This document shows positions 12,211-24,130 of a stretch of 64,000 bases of DNA, piece after piece. Each line of letters opens with the position of its first letter. Positions within the stretch are counted from its first letter, which is position 1. The stretch spans positions 1 through 64,000 of the forward strand of contig QANZ01050523.1 of the NCBI GenBank assembly GCA_003254925.1, given 5' to 3'. The notes under the pieces were generated by a model. That model was given only the letters and a program-made list of their open reading frames with translations. It had not been told where the DNA came from and did no database searches. This stretch comes from Chamaecrista fasciculata. Its lineage: Eukaryota; Streptophyta; Magnoliopsida; Fabales; Fabaceae. A program made the position numbers and the translations under genes.

Positions 12211-12585
12211 AGTCAACTATAAAGTTAGTCTCATATCTTTTACTAAGTTCTCAATTTAGTCCTGTAACTTATTTTGTTGTATTTTTTGTCTTATATCTTT
12301 ACAAAAGGTCTCAATTTGGTCTCATATCTTTTGGTTAGGCTACAGAATCGGTATCATGTCTTTACAAAAGGATTAATCATTAATTGATCATTTTACAAAG
12401 ATATGATATCACTTCTGCACCTAACCAAAGAAATGTGACAAATTCTGCAATGACCCAAAGATATGGGACCAAATTGGGACCTGACCTAAAGATATGAGAC
12501 TAAAAATACAACTAAAAAAAAGATATAGGACCAAATTGAGAACTGAGGAAAAGATATGAGGCCAAATTTGCACTTTGGCCAAAAA
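12211..12585. mobile_element. MULE-like MITE, long imperfect inverted repeats
   Basis: The left arm (AAGTCAAC, GTCTCATATCTTTTACTAAG, CTCAATTTAGTCC) is complementary to the right arm ending CACTTTGGCC. Terminal GGCC is kept only on the right. A related half copy is at about 33150-33345. Confidence 0.65.
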
Positions 12586-12619
12586 CAAAATTAAGTTAAA
12601 TCACATAGACCATTTTTAT

Positions 12620-12900
12620 AATGGGTAAATTACACATAAGATCCTTATGGTTTGAGATATTTCAAGATCGGGTCCCTATGGTTTGAAAATTTGTAATTTA
12701 GGGATTGAGGTTTGCTCCATTAGCAAAATTGGTCCTCGTGGTTTTTTTCCGTCAAATCATAATGGGGCCTTCCTGTGCCGCTCATGTGACAGTAAAAAAC
12801 ACCAATTTCCCTTCAATTTCTTCAGATTTCAACCTTCTTCAACCTTGGTTTTCATTTGGTGTTGATTTCGGTCTAGAAATGGCATGAGAATATGAAGAAC
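12620..12900. mobile_element. Half of a MULE-like MITE
   Basis: It begins gggtaaattacacataagat with TCCTTATGGTTTGA and repeated 'GGTCCCTATGGTTTGA' words typical of such inverted-repeat elements. No matching right arm was found downstream, so it is truncated or has lost one arm. Confidence 0.45.
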
Positions 12901-13235
12901 AGAGACTAGGTTTTTTACGTTCTTAGGGTTCAGGAAATGATTTGAAAAAGTTGATTAAGTTTTGGGGCTAAACTAAGATTAACTTAGGACATGAATAAAA
13001 GAAAATCTTTAGGGGAAGGGAGGATTCCTATATAATGGAAATTTGAGAATCTTTCCATAATAACTTCTCAATCATTTTAATCCCTAAGCTGAAACTGCAG
13101 AAACTCCATCAACCTCTTTGTTTGTTGCATTTTGATCCTTCTGGTGAAGAAAGAGAGGACTAAAACGCATAAAGAAAACTTGCGTAGGATTGAAATGTAG
13201 ATTCTCCTTTTCCATCTTGTTAGTCAGGATGCACA

Positions 13236-14240
13236 AGGAAAATATACCAAGAGGGGGGTGAATTGGTATTTCAAAAACTTTTTCTAAGTTAAAAACAAGT
13301 TTTAATAGAGTTCCTTAAAATAGTTACTCAAAACAATCCCTCTAATATAAATTCCTCAGAACAATTCCTTATAACAGTTTCTTTCAGAACAAAGCTTCTT
13401 AGCAATAATAGATAAGCTTAAGAACACAGATATACTTAGATAATGCAAACACTTAAGCAGATCAGATATATCAATAGATTGCTAATGAAAGAAAACTAAT
13501 CCTTAACTCAAAAGATAAATGCGGAATATAAAAGAGAAAGGATAAGGAAAAAGACACAGCAAATTTATACTGGTTCAGAATAAGGTACTAGTCCTCAACA
13601 AAGAACTTTCTCTTAAACCTACGTCCAGTCCCCAAACACAAAGTAAGGGATTTTATATTATCGCTGGGCAAACTAACCAAATTACAATTGCAACCACTCA
13701 TGGATCACCACTAAGGTTTCACACTTTTACAATTTCCCAAACCACAAGTCCTCACGGGTAACAATAAGGTTCCTCACAGCAACTCCTCTTACAGTGCAAC
13801 CACTCACAGATAACCACTATAGGGTTTCACAACAACCGAGGGCAGGTTACCTATTACCACTAGGAGGTATACGAACGAATCAGACTTTTCAAGAAGTATA
13901 TAGAAGGGGTTCTCTCACAAAGAGATAGGTTCACACACAAAGGTGAATGTCACAAAGATTAATCCCACAAAGGGTTCTCACAAAGAGATTTCGCACTTAG
14001 CAGCTTTAGCACTTAGCAATTGACACTTAGTCTAGCAGCTTCATCATTTGAATTCTTCAGCTTTTATAGAGAGCAGCTTCAGCAGCTTGATATGGAAATG
14101 TTCTTCAACATTGAATACTCCAACGACTAGGAACAATAGTATCTCTTCAACATATTTGATTTGTCTTTTGCCTTCTTTAGAGTCTTGACTGAATTTCCAT
14201 GTAGCTCATCTGATAATAATGACATATAGACGTTAAGCTT
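13236..14240. repeat. Unclassified dispersed-repeat-like region
   Basis: Starts with a motif containing aagaggggggtgaattgg, which I have seen associated with unclassified plant repeats. It contains recurring CACTCA(T/C)(G/A)GAT, ACCACTA and GGTTTCACA words at 13695-13840. No coding domain. Classification is uncertain. Confidence 0.35.
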
Positions 14241-15345
14241 TAATCTGTTGGAGATTATGGAGCAAAACGCAGCGGAAAAGGTAAAATTAAAATTTTTATA
14301 ATCTCCTCCAAATGATCCACTACTTGTGTTTATACCATAGAGAAAAGACGTTTACCTAAATCAGACGGTTGCTTTGAAAAATCGCAATTCCAAGAAGTCC
14401 ACAGACTCGTGTCCTTCCTCTGCCGGTGATCCACACGAACAGTTTGGCAGATACTTAGGTGCTAGCCTCCAATCTCTTCTCCAAGAGATTCTGGGAACCG
14501 ATCTACAATCTTGGAATTTCAAGAACACTTCTTGAAATATCCATGAATTCAAAGTGGCGCACCAAGAACCAATTTCTTGGCCACTGACTTTAGGGTTAGC
14601 GCCTCTCTCTCTTCCTCACACACAAATCGCCTCTAAAACCCTAAGTTTAGGGTTAGTCGAACTCTCCCTATTTTCACTTGGGATAGGCGACTTCCTTCTA
14701 TATCTCTCTCTTTGAGTTATGCGACTTTTGTGTGTATTTATAGAGAGTCCCCACTCCTTAAAATAGGGAATCACAAAATCTTGATTATAAAATTACACTA
14801 ATATTATAATTCAAGATTAAGATGCAATCTTAATTTAAATTTCAAGATCATATCTTGAAATCACACTTCCCATTGGTTGGAATGAGTCAAGAGGATTCGA
14901 ATTCTTAATTAAAATATTACATAAATATCTTAACTTAAAATTCAAAATGCATTCTTGAAATTCAAAATGCAAGATCAAATCTTGCATTTGAATCTTGAAG
15001 AATGCGCCTCCCCCTTTAGTGTTTTTATAGGAATTTAATAAATAAGATAACAATCCTAACTCTTAGGAAGATATAATCTTATTAATATCCTTAACAAATT
15101 GAATTAAAATATAACCCTAATATCTTAATTCAAATTTGAATCTTGAATTCAAATTCAAATCTTGAATTCAAATTTAAATCTTGAATTCAAATTAACAAAA
15201 TCATATTTCATTAATCTAATTCAAGAGTGAGGCGCCACCCTCCTCTTGTTATCCTTCAATATTAGAGAATTTAATAAATCAATAATCCCCTAACTCTTAG
15301 GAGACTTAGTCAATTCATCATTCCCCAATATTTTATGCATGACAG
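14241..15345. repeat. Possible solo LTR or unclassified repeat
   Basis: Opens with TGTTGGAGATTATGGAGC and AAAACGCAGCGGAAAA, words resembling copia LTR starts. It has internal AATTCAAATCTTGAATTC iterations at 15120-15190 and duplicated cctaactcttagga blocks at 15055 and 15290. No second copy, terminal CA or target duplication was identified. Confidence 0.3.
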
Positions 15346-16046
15346 TCGTGGTAGAGAGAGAATATTATATACATATCAATCATAAAAAAGAGAAAATGTA
15401 AATTAAGCTTATGATTAAAGGAACCTTATAACAAAGATATAAAGAACTTTAGCTAAATTTTTTCCTTAAATTTATTCTATAAGCCAAAAATCGAATCTTT
15501 GACATTTAATTAACGATAGATGAATATCTACCATTTGACTACGCCCCGAAATTTTTTACAAATTATATTTGACAAAATAACTCGTTACCTAGATCGTCAA
15601 CCACCTTAATAGCTCCAACTCATTCTCATTATTGCTCCTGATCGAGATGTACAAAGTTTTCAATTTTTCATAATAGCATATGGTTCATTGCACATTGTTT
15701 TATTTTGATGGCAATATATATGACTACGTATTATTTGTTATTTACAACTTGAGAGGAAATAAAACATTTAGTTTGTTCGATTGTATGAAGTTTGATATTA
15801 TATTGTTGACTACCACTTAGTTTAGAAACGAAACGACTGCCAAATTTGACTCATTCTCCTAGCTAGACTAATCACTTTCAGATGTTGGTATATATTGGAA
15901 TTTTAACATTTTCGACACAAATTCAAACATTTTCAGTTTCAAAAACTTATTTTAAAATGCAGCTTTTCTCCAGCTAATTTATAAAGTGTTTGATTGTTAA
16001 TTAGAATATTTTTTTATCATGCGCCTGCAGGTTAGTGCACATATAA
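15346..16046. other. AT-rich spacer, no gene recognised
   Basis: No open frame or repeat boundary that can be supported. Confidence 0.5.
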
Positions 16047-16055
16047 AAAAAATAT

Positions 16056-16576
16056 GGCCAAAGTCTCAAATTGATCCTTTATGTCTGGGGTAAATTTCAA
16101 ATTAGTCCCTTATCTTTCATTTGTTTCATAGTGATCCTATATGTTTTTATGATGTTTCAAATTGGTCCCAAAAATGCTTTCGAGACTCTATTTGACCCCA
16201 TTTGTTAACAATCTTAACCGGACAAAGAAATAACTCTTTAAGAGTTAGCACATAGCTACAAATTCGTCGCATTCAAACTTCAAATGAGATAAATATGACC
16301 AGTTTCACTTGTTTGACCATGAAACAAGTTACCCACTTTTGGGACTCAATTTGACCCCGTTTGTTGATGGTCTCAAAGTATTCATCAAAAGAAACTCGTA
16401 ACTCTGAGTCCGTTGCATTTGAGCTTGAAATAAAAAGAGATATGTCCACTTTAAGTATTTTTTGGACCAATTTGAAACATCATGAAAATATGTAGGACCA
16501 ATTTGAAACAGATGAAAGATAAGGAACCAATTTGAAACCTACCCCATACATAAGGAACAAATTTGAGAATTTGGCC
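16056..16576. mobile_element. MULE-type MITE with perfect 9-bp target duplication (521 bp)
   Basis: Ends are GGCCAAA and TTTGGCC, with inverted arms of well over 100 bp carrying repeated 'caaattggtcc' words. The element is flanked on both sides by AAAAAATAT (16047-16055 and 16577-16585). The 9-bp duplication places it with Mutator-like elements. No transposase coding. Confidence 0.9.
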
Positions 16577-16585
16577 AAAAAATAT

Positions 16586-17415
16586 TAACCAGTTTGTCAA
16601 ACAGAGGTTACCTTAAATCTTAATTATCATATTATATATATGTATCACCATTTAATAGTTTTTCAGATGAAGAAGTATTGGATATTTTTTATTTGGTGGT
16701 TTGTATGTCATTTAAATTTGGTGTTAAGTTTTAACTATTTTAGTCAAATTTTATTTTTAAAAATCCGATCCTTCAAATATTTTTCAATATCTTGAGAAAA
16801 TTAAAATTCTAACTGTTAAAAAAATACTATTGATTAAATATGACATAAACCGCTAATCTATATATATTTAATCTTAATTTGACCAGAATTCATCTTTAAA
16901 AAAAATGACCTACACATTTAAATCCAAAGTTCAAAAATTAAAATTTAAAAATACCAACAACCAAAAACACAATCAATTATTCTCTGAAACTTTATTTTGT
17001 TAACTCTCAAGATAAACGTTAATAAAATTAAATATGTTATTTCATGTTATATTTAATAATTATTTTTAAGAGATAAATCTAATTTAAAATTCCCTTAGAA
17101 CATAAAAAAATTATTCTTAAGAAATTAATAAAATATTTATAGAAATATAATAAAATAAAATTATACACCTTGTTATTTTCAAACAAGTTTTGTCACTTAG
17201 AATGAACTTTCTTTAAATGGGAAAGAAGTCAAAGAACAAAACCCTCAAGCCAAAGAGGCCCCATGCAAATGGGAATACGTTGAAGTCAAAATTTGTCAAT
17301 AAATAAATTATAGCTTATTTTTTAAGATAAAGATAAAAGCCAGCATTTCAAGGCCAAAAAAAAAAGCCAGCATTTTGCAATACTTGCGGAGAACGTTGAA
17401 AATATCATAAAAGCC
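16586..17415. other. AT-rich spacer, no gene recognised
   Basis: Low-complexity AT-rich DNA with no long open frames. Confidence 0.5.
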
Positions 17416-17417
17416 GC

Positions 17418-17927
17418 TAGGTGTGTTCACGGGCTGGTTTGGGTTGGGTTTAGTGCGGGTTGGTTCAGGCTCACTAATTTATTTGGCGGATTGGGTTGGG
17501 TTGGGTTAAAGAAAATAATTGAGTCAACCCAAACCAACCCAAACCAAACAGTGGCGGGTTGATTTGGGTTGGGTTGGCGGGTTGGCCCATACTAATTTTT
17601 TTATTTTTTTATATATTTATTTTATAAAAAATTTGGTCCCTCTTAAATTTTTTTTCTTTAATTTGGTCCTTCACAATTTGTTTTTTATGGACTAAATTGA
17701 GAATAAAAATTTATTAATTGACCAAATTGTAAAAATAATATTATTTGTGATACTAAAATATAATTGTGACTAAATAAAAATTAATTTTATTTTTTATTTA
17801 ATATTTTTGCGGGTCGGCGGGTTGGGTTGGGTTGAGCGGGCTCAAAATCTTGAAAACCGCAGCCCAACCCAAACCACAGCGGGCTCAACTTTTTGAACCC
17901 AAACCAACCCGCCAGCCCAACCCAAAC

Positions 17928-17928
<1 letters not shown>
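17418..17928. mobile_element. hAT-like MITE with GGGTTGGGTT arms, right end lost in the TTA repeat
   Basis: The left arm begins gtgttcacgggctggtttgg and continues with GGGTTGGGTT iterations; the right arm has complementary CAACCCAAACC and AACCCGCCAGCCC words. The core (about 17640-17780) is itself an inverted pair of ttggtcc words. The right arm stops at an N followed by the TTA microsatellite, so the terminal bases are missing. Confidence 0.6.
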
Positions 17929-19325
<1,397 letters not shown>

Positions 19326-19326
19326 G

Positions 19327-19690
19327 AAAAGGTACTCGTGGTACCCTCAAAGTATGCGATCATTTTTAGTTGTATTTTTAAATTTTTTTTGGTCAACTGG
19401 ATCTCCAAAGTATGGGGTCAGTTTTAGTTATACTCCCAAAGGTTTTTCTTTAGTCAATTATATCTCCAATATTTTCTTTTTTTGTTAATTGTCCCCTAAA
19501 TTGGGATGTATTTGAGGGTATAATTGACTCAAATGTGAAACATTGAGAGTATAATTAACTGAAAAAGACTTTAGGTGTATAACTGAAACTAACTCTATAC
19601 TTTAGGGGTACAATTGACTCAAAAAAAAAACTTTAAGTGTACAATTAAAAATGACCGCATACTTTAAAGGTACTAATAATAATTTTACGT
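19327..19690. mobile_element. MITE with GTACCCTCAAAGTATG arms
   Basis: The left arm (ggtaccctcaaagtatg, ttttagttgta, ggtcaactg) pairs with the right arm (ttaactgaaa, acaattgactcaaa, catactttaaaggtac). A related, more decayed copy lies at about 32692-32893. Confidence 0.6.
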
Positions 19691-19712
19691 TATATAAAAT
19701 ATAATTTTTAGA

Positions 19713-19865
19713 AAGGCCAAAGTCCTATTTTGGTCCCCCAGTTATATGCTCAGTGTTCCAAATTGGTCTCCCAGTTATTTCTCGTTTCATATTGGTCCCC
19801 CAGTTATGCAAAATTTGACAAAGTTGGTCCCTCTAACAGTTTCCATCCATTTTTCCGTTAAAAAA
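19713..19865. mobile_element. One arm of a MULE-like MITE
   Basis: GGCCAAAGTCCTATTTTGGT followed by three 'ggtccccc/ggtctccc agttat' iterations. No right arm was found before the CT repeat. Confidence 0.5.
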
Positions 19866-20004
19866 AAGATAAAATTGATTTTTAACTCTTAAAAGTTTAA
19901 ATTTTTTCATTAAAGACATTTTTCTTTATAATAGAACCAAAATGTAAGAAAGAAGAAATACATGGGGGTTTTAGTTTATTTTAATTTACACAAAAAAACA
20001 CAAC

Positions 20005-20005
<1 letters not shown>

Positions 20006-20049
<44 letters not shown>
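20006..20049. repeat. (CT)n microsatellite
   Basis: About 22 CT units. The following 230 bases are CT-rich and could be transcribed leader-like sequence, but no gene follows. Confidence 0.95.
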
Positions 20050-20053
<4 letters not shown>

Positions 20054-20305
20054 ACGAACAGAGATTTATTATTCCATTCAAAAATTTCTTGCTCAGATCC
20101 CCTTTCCACAAAAATTAAAAGCCTGCAACAACTCCATCGTCGTTTCAAACCTCTTAATTCTTTGTTCTCAATTTTCACACCTTATTCGTCAAATTCCAGA
20201 ATCCCCCTTACTCTCTTCTTCTTCCTCTGCCCTCTTTTTGATCCCTTTGTACTTTCAAATCTTGGACTAATTTCAACCACACATCTTTGAATTTACCAGG
20301 TTGAA

Positions 20306-20950
20306 GGTCCTGTCGAAAAAATTCGACTCAGGCTGCCTCGGTTGAAAAAATTTGTCTCATTCCGGGCCGAATTTTTCTAACCAGGCCGGCCCGAGCCGAA
20401 TTTTTCCGACCGGGTCGGCCCGGTCTAAAAAATACGACTCGGGCCGGGTCGGTCAAAAAAATATGGCTTGGTCGAAAAAATTTGGCTCGGGCCGACCCAG
20501 TCAAAAAAATTCGGCTCGGGCCTGCCTTGTCGGAAAAATTCAACTCGGGCCGGCCCGGTTGGAAAAATTTGGCTTGAGCCGACCCTGTCAGAAAAATTCG
20601 ACTCGTCCAGCCTGGTCGGAAAAATTTGTCTCGGGCCGGCCCTGTAGGAAAAATTCAGCTCGGGCCAGCTCTGTCGAAAAACTTCGGCTCGAGCCGACCC
20701 AGTTGAAAACATTCTGCTCGGGCTGTCGCGGTCGGAAAAATTGGGCTCGGGTAGTCCCGGTCGAAAAATTGGGCTCGGGCCGGCCCGGTCAGAAAATTTG
20801 GCTCGGCCCGGCCCGATCGGAAAAATTCAGCTCGGCCCGACCAGGTCGAAAAAATACGGCTCGGCCTGGCCTGATCGTAAAAATTCGGCTCTGCCCGGCT
20901 CGGTTGGAAAAAATCGGCTCGGCCCGGCCCGGTCCTAAAAGTTAGACTCG
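20306..20950. repeat. GC-rich minisatellite, 28-29-bp units, about 22 copies
   Basis: Imperfect tandem units of the form GTCGGAAAAATTCGGCTCGG followed by GCCGGCCC. Unit length of 28-29 bp can be counted directly between successive GTCGGAAAA starts (for example 20607, 20636). It stands out as GC-rich in AT-rich DNA. A 197-codon open frame across it follows the repeat and is unlikely to be a gene. Confidence 0.9.
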
Positions 20951-21809
20951 GTTTGAAAAAATTAACATATTTTTATTGATTTATTTATGTTAATTAAATA
21001 ATTAATCTGATATTGCTTAATCTTTATATTAGAAAAAGTCAAATTTTCTTAATTTTCTAAATAATGTTAAAAGGGGGTAAAATAGTAAATTGACACTATG
21101 TCATAACTTAATCCTTCAATATACTCTACTTCATTTTTTTTGATAATCCAAACAAGGGGGAGAAATTGAGAGGATTAATCCCCCCTTCTCTCCCCTTCCC
21201 TCCCTCTTAAATCTCCCCCTCCCCTCCACTTCCTTAAATCCAAACAAACCCTAAGGGTATTTTTGGAAAACGTGTCATGGAAGGAATTGAATGGATTGAA
21301 AAGACAAAATACATAAAACTCGTGTTTGAATATTTTAATAAGAATGAAGTGGAATAGATAATAAGAGCCTTAGCCCCGAGAGACCCTCCGTGTTCATCCA
21401 AAAAACTCATTTTTTTGGCCTCTCAAATTAAGACACAAAGGATGTAAAGGACTTATTTAATTTATATATATGTATATTTATTTCCTCATTAAATATTTTC
21501 AAACAACATATTTACTCAAATCATCAAATTCATCAAAGATTTGGAAAGCTATCTACTCTACTTTCCCCTTCATATTGTTGGCCGGATCTCAAGTGGCAAG
21601 TTGAAGATGGTAGGAGCAATGACATAAAGAATACTTTGTGGTATATATCATCCAATTGTGTAAAATCCTCCATTCCAAAATGTTTTTTTTTTTCTCATAA
21701 ACCCTGGTGGCTCTTGGAAAATATAGAAACTTCGATCCATTTACAATGAGGATACAATCTAATTGATCAAGAGCATTCCTACTTTCGAACAAATTCAGCC
21801 TAACCATAG
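20951..21809. other. Spacer flanking the LTR element, no gene recognised
   Basis: Holds a polypyrimidine stretch (about 21177-21235). No domain recognised. Confidence 0.45.
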
Positions 21810-21814
21810 ATTTC

Positions 21815-22248
21815 TGATAATAGGCTCAATAATTAGGAGGCCCAATTGGCAGAAGATGCCCTTGGCCCAGCGCGCCATAAGCCCACAAGCCATCAAGGAG
21901 CCCTACACAAATAATAGTGACTCACTTATCCTTAATTAACAAAACAATATCTTCCTACATGAAATAGGAAAGATTACGATTCACCTCCCATATCACTCAA
22001 AGATATCTCTTCTACAATCAAGGAAGTTGGTTGGGTTGAGACTCTCCTCAATAAGCCTATAAATACAAGATGGTAACCCTATGAAAGGTACGTAACTCAT
22101 TACTCACACGCTACTCATGCTAGCTTATACTCTTACTAACTTAAGCTTCGGAGGTGAATCACAGGGGAGCCCCCCTGTGGTTCATTGTCTTGCAGGAAAA
22201 TCTTGCAGCGAACTGGGAAACGACCCCCGGCCGAATCCTGGTTCATCA
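21815..22248 (+). repeat. Left LTR of a LARD-like retrotransposon (434 bp)
   Basis: Begins TGATAATAGGC and ends CCTGGTTCATCA (TG...CA). It is identical to the right LTR except at four positions by eye. A TATA-like TATAAATA at 22058-22065 may be the element promoter. Preceded by the 5-bp target copy ATTTC (21810-21814). Confidence 0.95.
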
Positions 22249-22249
22249 C

Positions 22250-22267
22250 TGGCGCCGTCTGTGGGGA
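22250..22267 (+). other. Primer-binding site of the LARD-like element
   Basis: TGGCGCCGTCTGTGGGGA, one base after the left LTR, where a tRNA primes minus-strand DNA synthesis. This form is frequent in plant gypsy-type elements. Confidence 0.85.
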
Positions 22268-22479
22268 TTATCCACAATCCCTTATATTTTACACACGATA
22301 TATATATCTTCATATATATATATATATATCTTCATATATACATGCATTACACCATCCGAATATGTTTAATTCTTTTTCTCGGCAAAAGCGTCACAGATCT
22401 CCCCTTATTTCCTTTTTTTTTTATACTTTTTTATCTATTGTGTTTTGAAGCAAACGAAGGTAACAAAAAAAAAAAAAAA

Positions 22480-23277
22480 NNNNNNNNNNNNNNNNNNNNN
22501 NNNNNNNNNNNNNNNNNNNNNNNNNNNNNNNNNNNNNNNNNNNNNNNNNNNNNNNNNNNNNNNNNNNNNNNNNNNNNNNNNNNNNNNNNNNNNNNNNNNN
22601 NNNNNNNNNNNNNNNNNNNNNNNNNNNNNNNNNNNNNNNNNNNNNNNNNNNNNNNNNNNNNNNNNNNNNNNNNNNNNNNNNNNNNNNNNNNNNNNNNNNN
22701 NNNNNNNNNNNNNNNNNNNNNNNNNNNNNNNNNNNNNNNNNNNNNNNNNNNNNNNNNNNNNNNNNNNNNNNNNNNNNNNNNNNNNNNNNNNNNNNNNNNN
22801 NNNNNNNNNNNNNNNNNNNNNNNNNNNNNNNNNNNNNNNNNNNNNNNNNNNNNNNNNNNNNNNNNNNNNNNNNNNNNNNNNNNNNNNNNNNNNNNNNNNN
22901 NNNNNNNNNNNNNNNNNNNNNNNNNNNNNNNNNNNNNNNNNNNNNNNNNNNNNNNNNNNNNNNNNNNNNNNNNNNNNNNNNNNNNNNNNNNNNNNNNNNN
23001 NNNNNNNNNNNNNNNNNNNNNNNNNNNNNNNNNNNNNNNNNNNNNNNNNNNNNNNNNNNNNNNNNNNNNNNNNNNNNNNNNNNNNNNNNNNNNNNNNNNN
23101 NNNNNNNNNNNNNNNNNNNNNNNNNNNNNNNNNNNNNNNNNNNNNNNNNNNNNNNNNNNNNNNNNNNNNNNNNNNNNNNNNNNNNNNNNNNNNNNNNNNN
23201 NNNNNNNNNNNNNNNNNNNNNNNNNNNNNNNNNNNNNNNNNNNNNNNNNNNNNNNNNNNNNNNNNNNNNNNNNNNNN
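22480..23277. other. Assembly gap (about 800 N)
   Basis: Run of Ns after a poly(A) tract, inside the LTR element. Frames crossing it have no meaning. Confidence 0.99.
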
Positions 23278-23944
23278 GTTTGGATACCCACAAGTTGACA
23301 CTTCGTAGGGACTAAATAGAGAGATTCAAAAAATATATATGAAATAAAATTTCAATGCCACATACTTTGATTGACTTGGATGCAAATGAATTTTTGGCTC
23401 CACATGATATTGTGACTTAAATAGTTTCTTTTACTTTGCTATTACATTGATTTCACATGACGTGTTTGCTCTATGTCAAGAAACGACATCCTACAACTTG
23501 TGTTTAAATGTGCTATCGTGAAACCAAGTCTGTTTGTTTCTTTATGCAAAGTCCAATTTGCTGTTCGTGTAGCTTGACTAGATGCCTTACTTTACTTAAA
23601 AAGCTATTGCTATGCCTAATGGATTATGGCAAAATAAAGCCCCATTTATACATGGTCAATAAATATTTTCTCTAACATGTTGTTCAATACATGTAAATAC
23701 ATGTGCTTAACCGCTTGTCTTGGAAGGACACTTTTATTGTAATAAAGTGATGCAGGATTTAGTGAGGAAGAATTCACGCCTCAAGTGTATTTTGTTATAA
23801 AATACCATGCTCCAATAACAGCTACGTACAAGCACCTTATCAAAGGTCCCATGTTACTGGTTGGCGGTCTTGACCAAGCGGAATGCAAGTTTATACTAAA
23901 TTAAGCTGCCACCAACGGCATGGGCGCCACCGCCGTAAATGTGG

Positions 23945-24130
23945 GCGCCGATGGGAGCACGGACACCAATAGGAATACAGGCACAGACGCCAATATGAAT
24001 TCAGGTGCGGACGCCAATATGAATACGGTCGTGAACGCCAATAGGAATACAGGCACGGACGCCAATATGAATACAGGTGTGGACGCCAATATGAATACGG
24101 GCGTGGACGCCAATGTGAATACAGGCGCTG
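23945..24130 (+). repeat. 24-bp coding-phase minisatellite in the LARD interior
   Basis: About seven units of 24 bp (gacgccaatatgaatacagg plus GCAC or variants). Because 24 is a multiple of three, an open frame at 23920-24201 reads through as repeated eight-residue units such as TDANMNTG and VDANMNTG. Expression is not shown by the sequence. Confidence 0.85.

Noticed and set aside
20352..20945. 197-residue open frame with repeating GPARSEK-like units
   Set aside because: It follows a 28-29-bp minisatellite whose unit is not a multiple of three, and other frames are also partly open.
22117..23308. Long open frames through the assembly gap
   Set aside because: They consist mostly of Ns; only LTR and flanking sequence is real.
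23945..24130. CRISPR-like array
   Set aside because: The units are directly contiguous 24-bp repeats with no unique spacers, in a plant LTR element.
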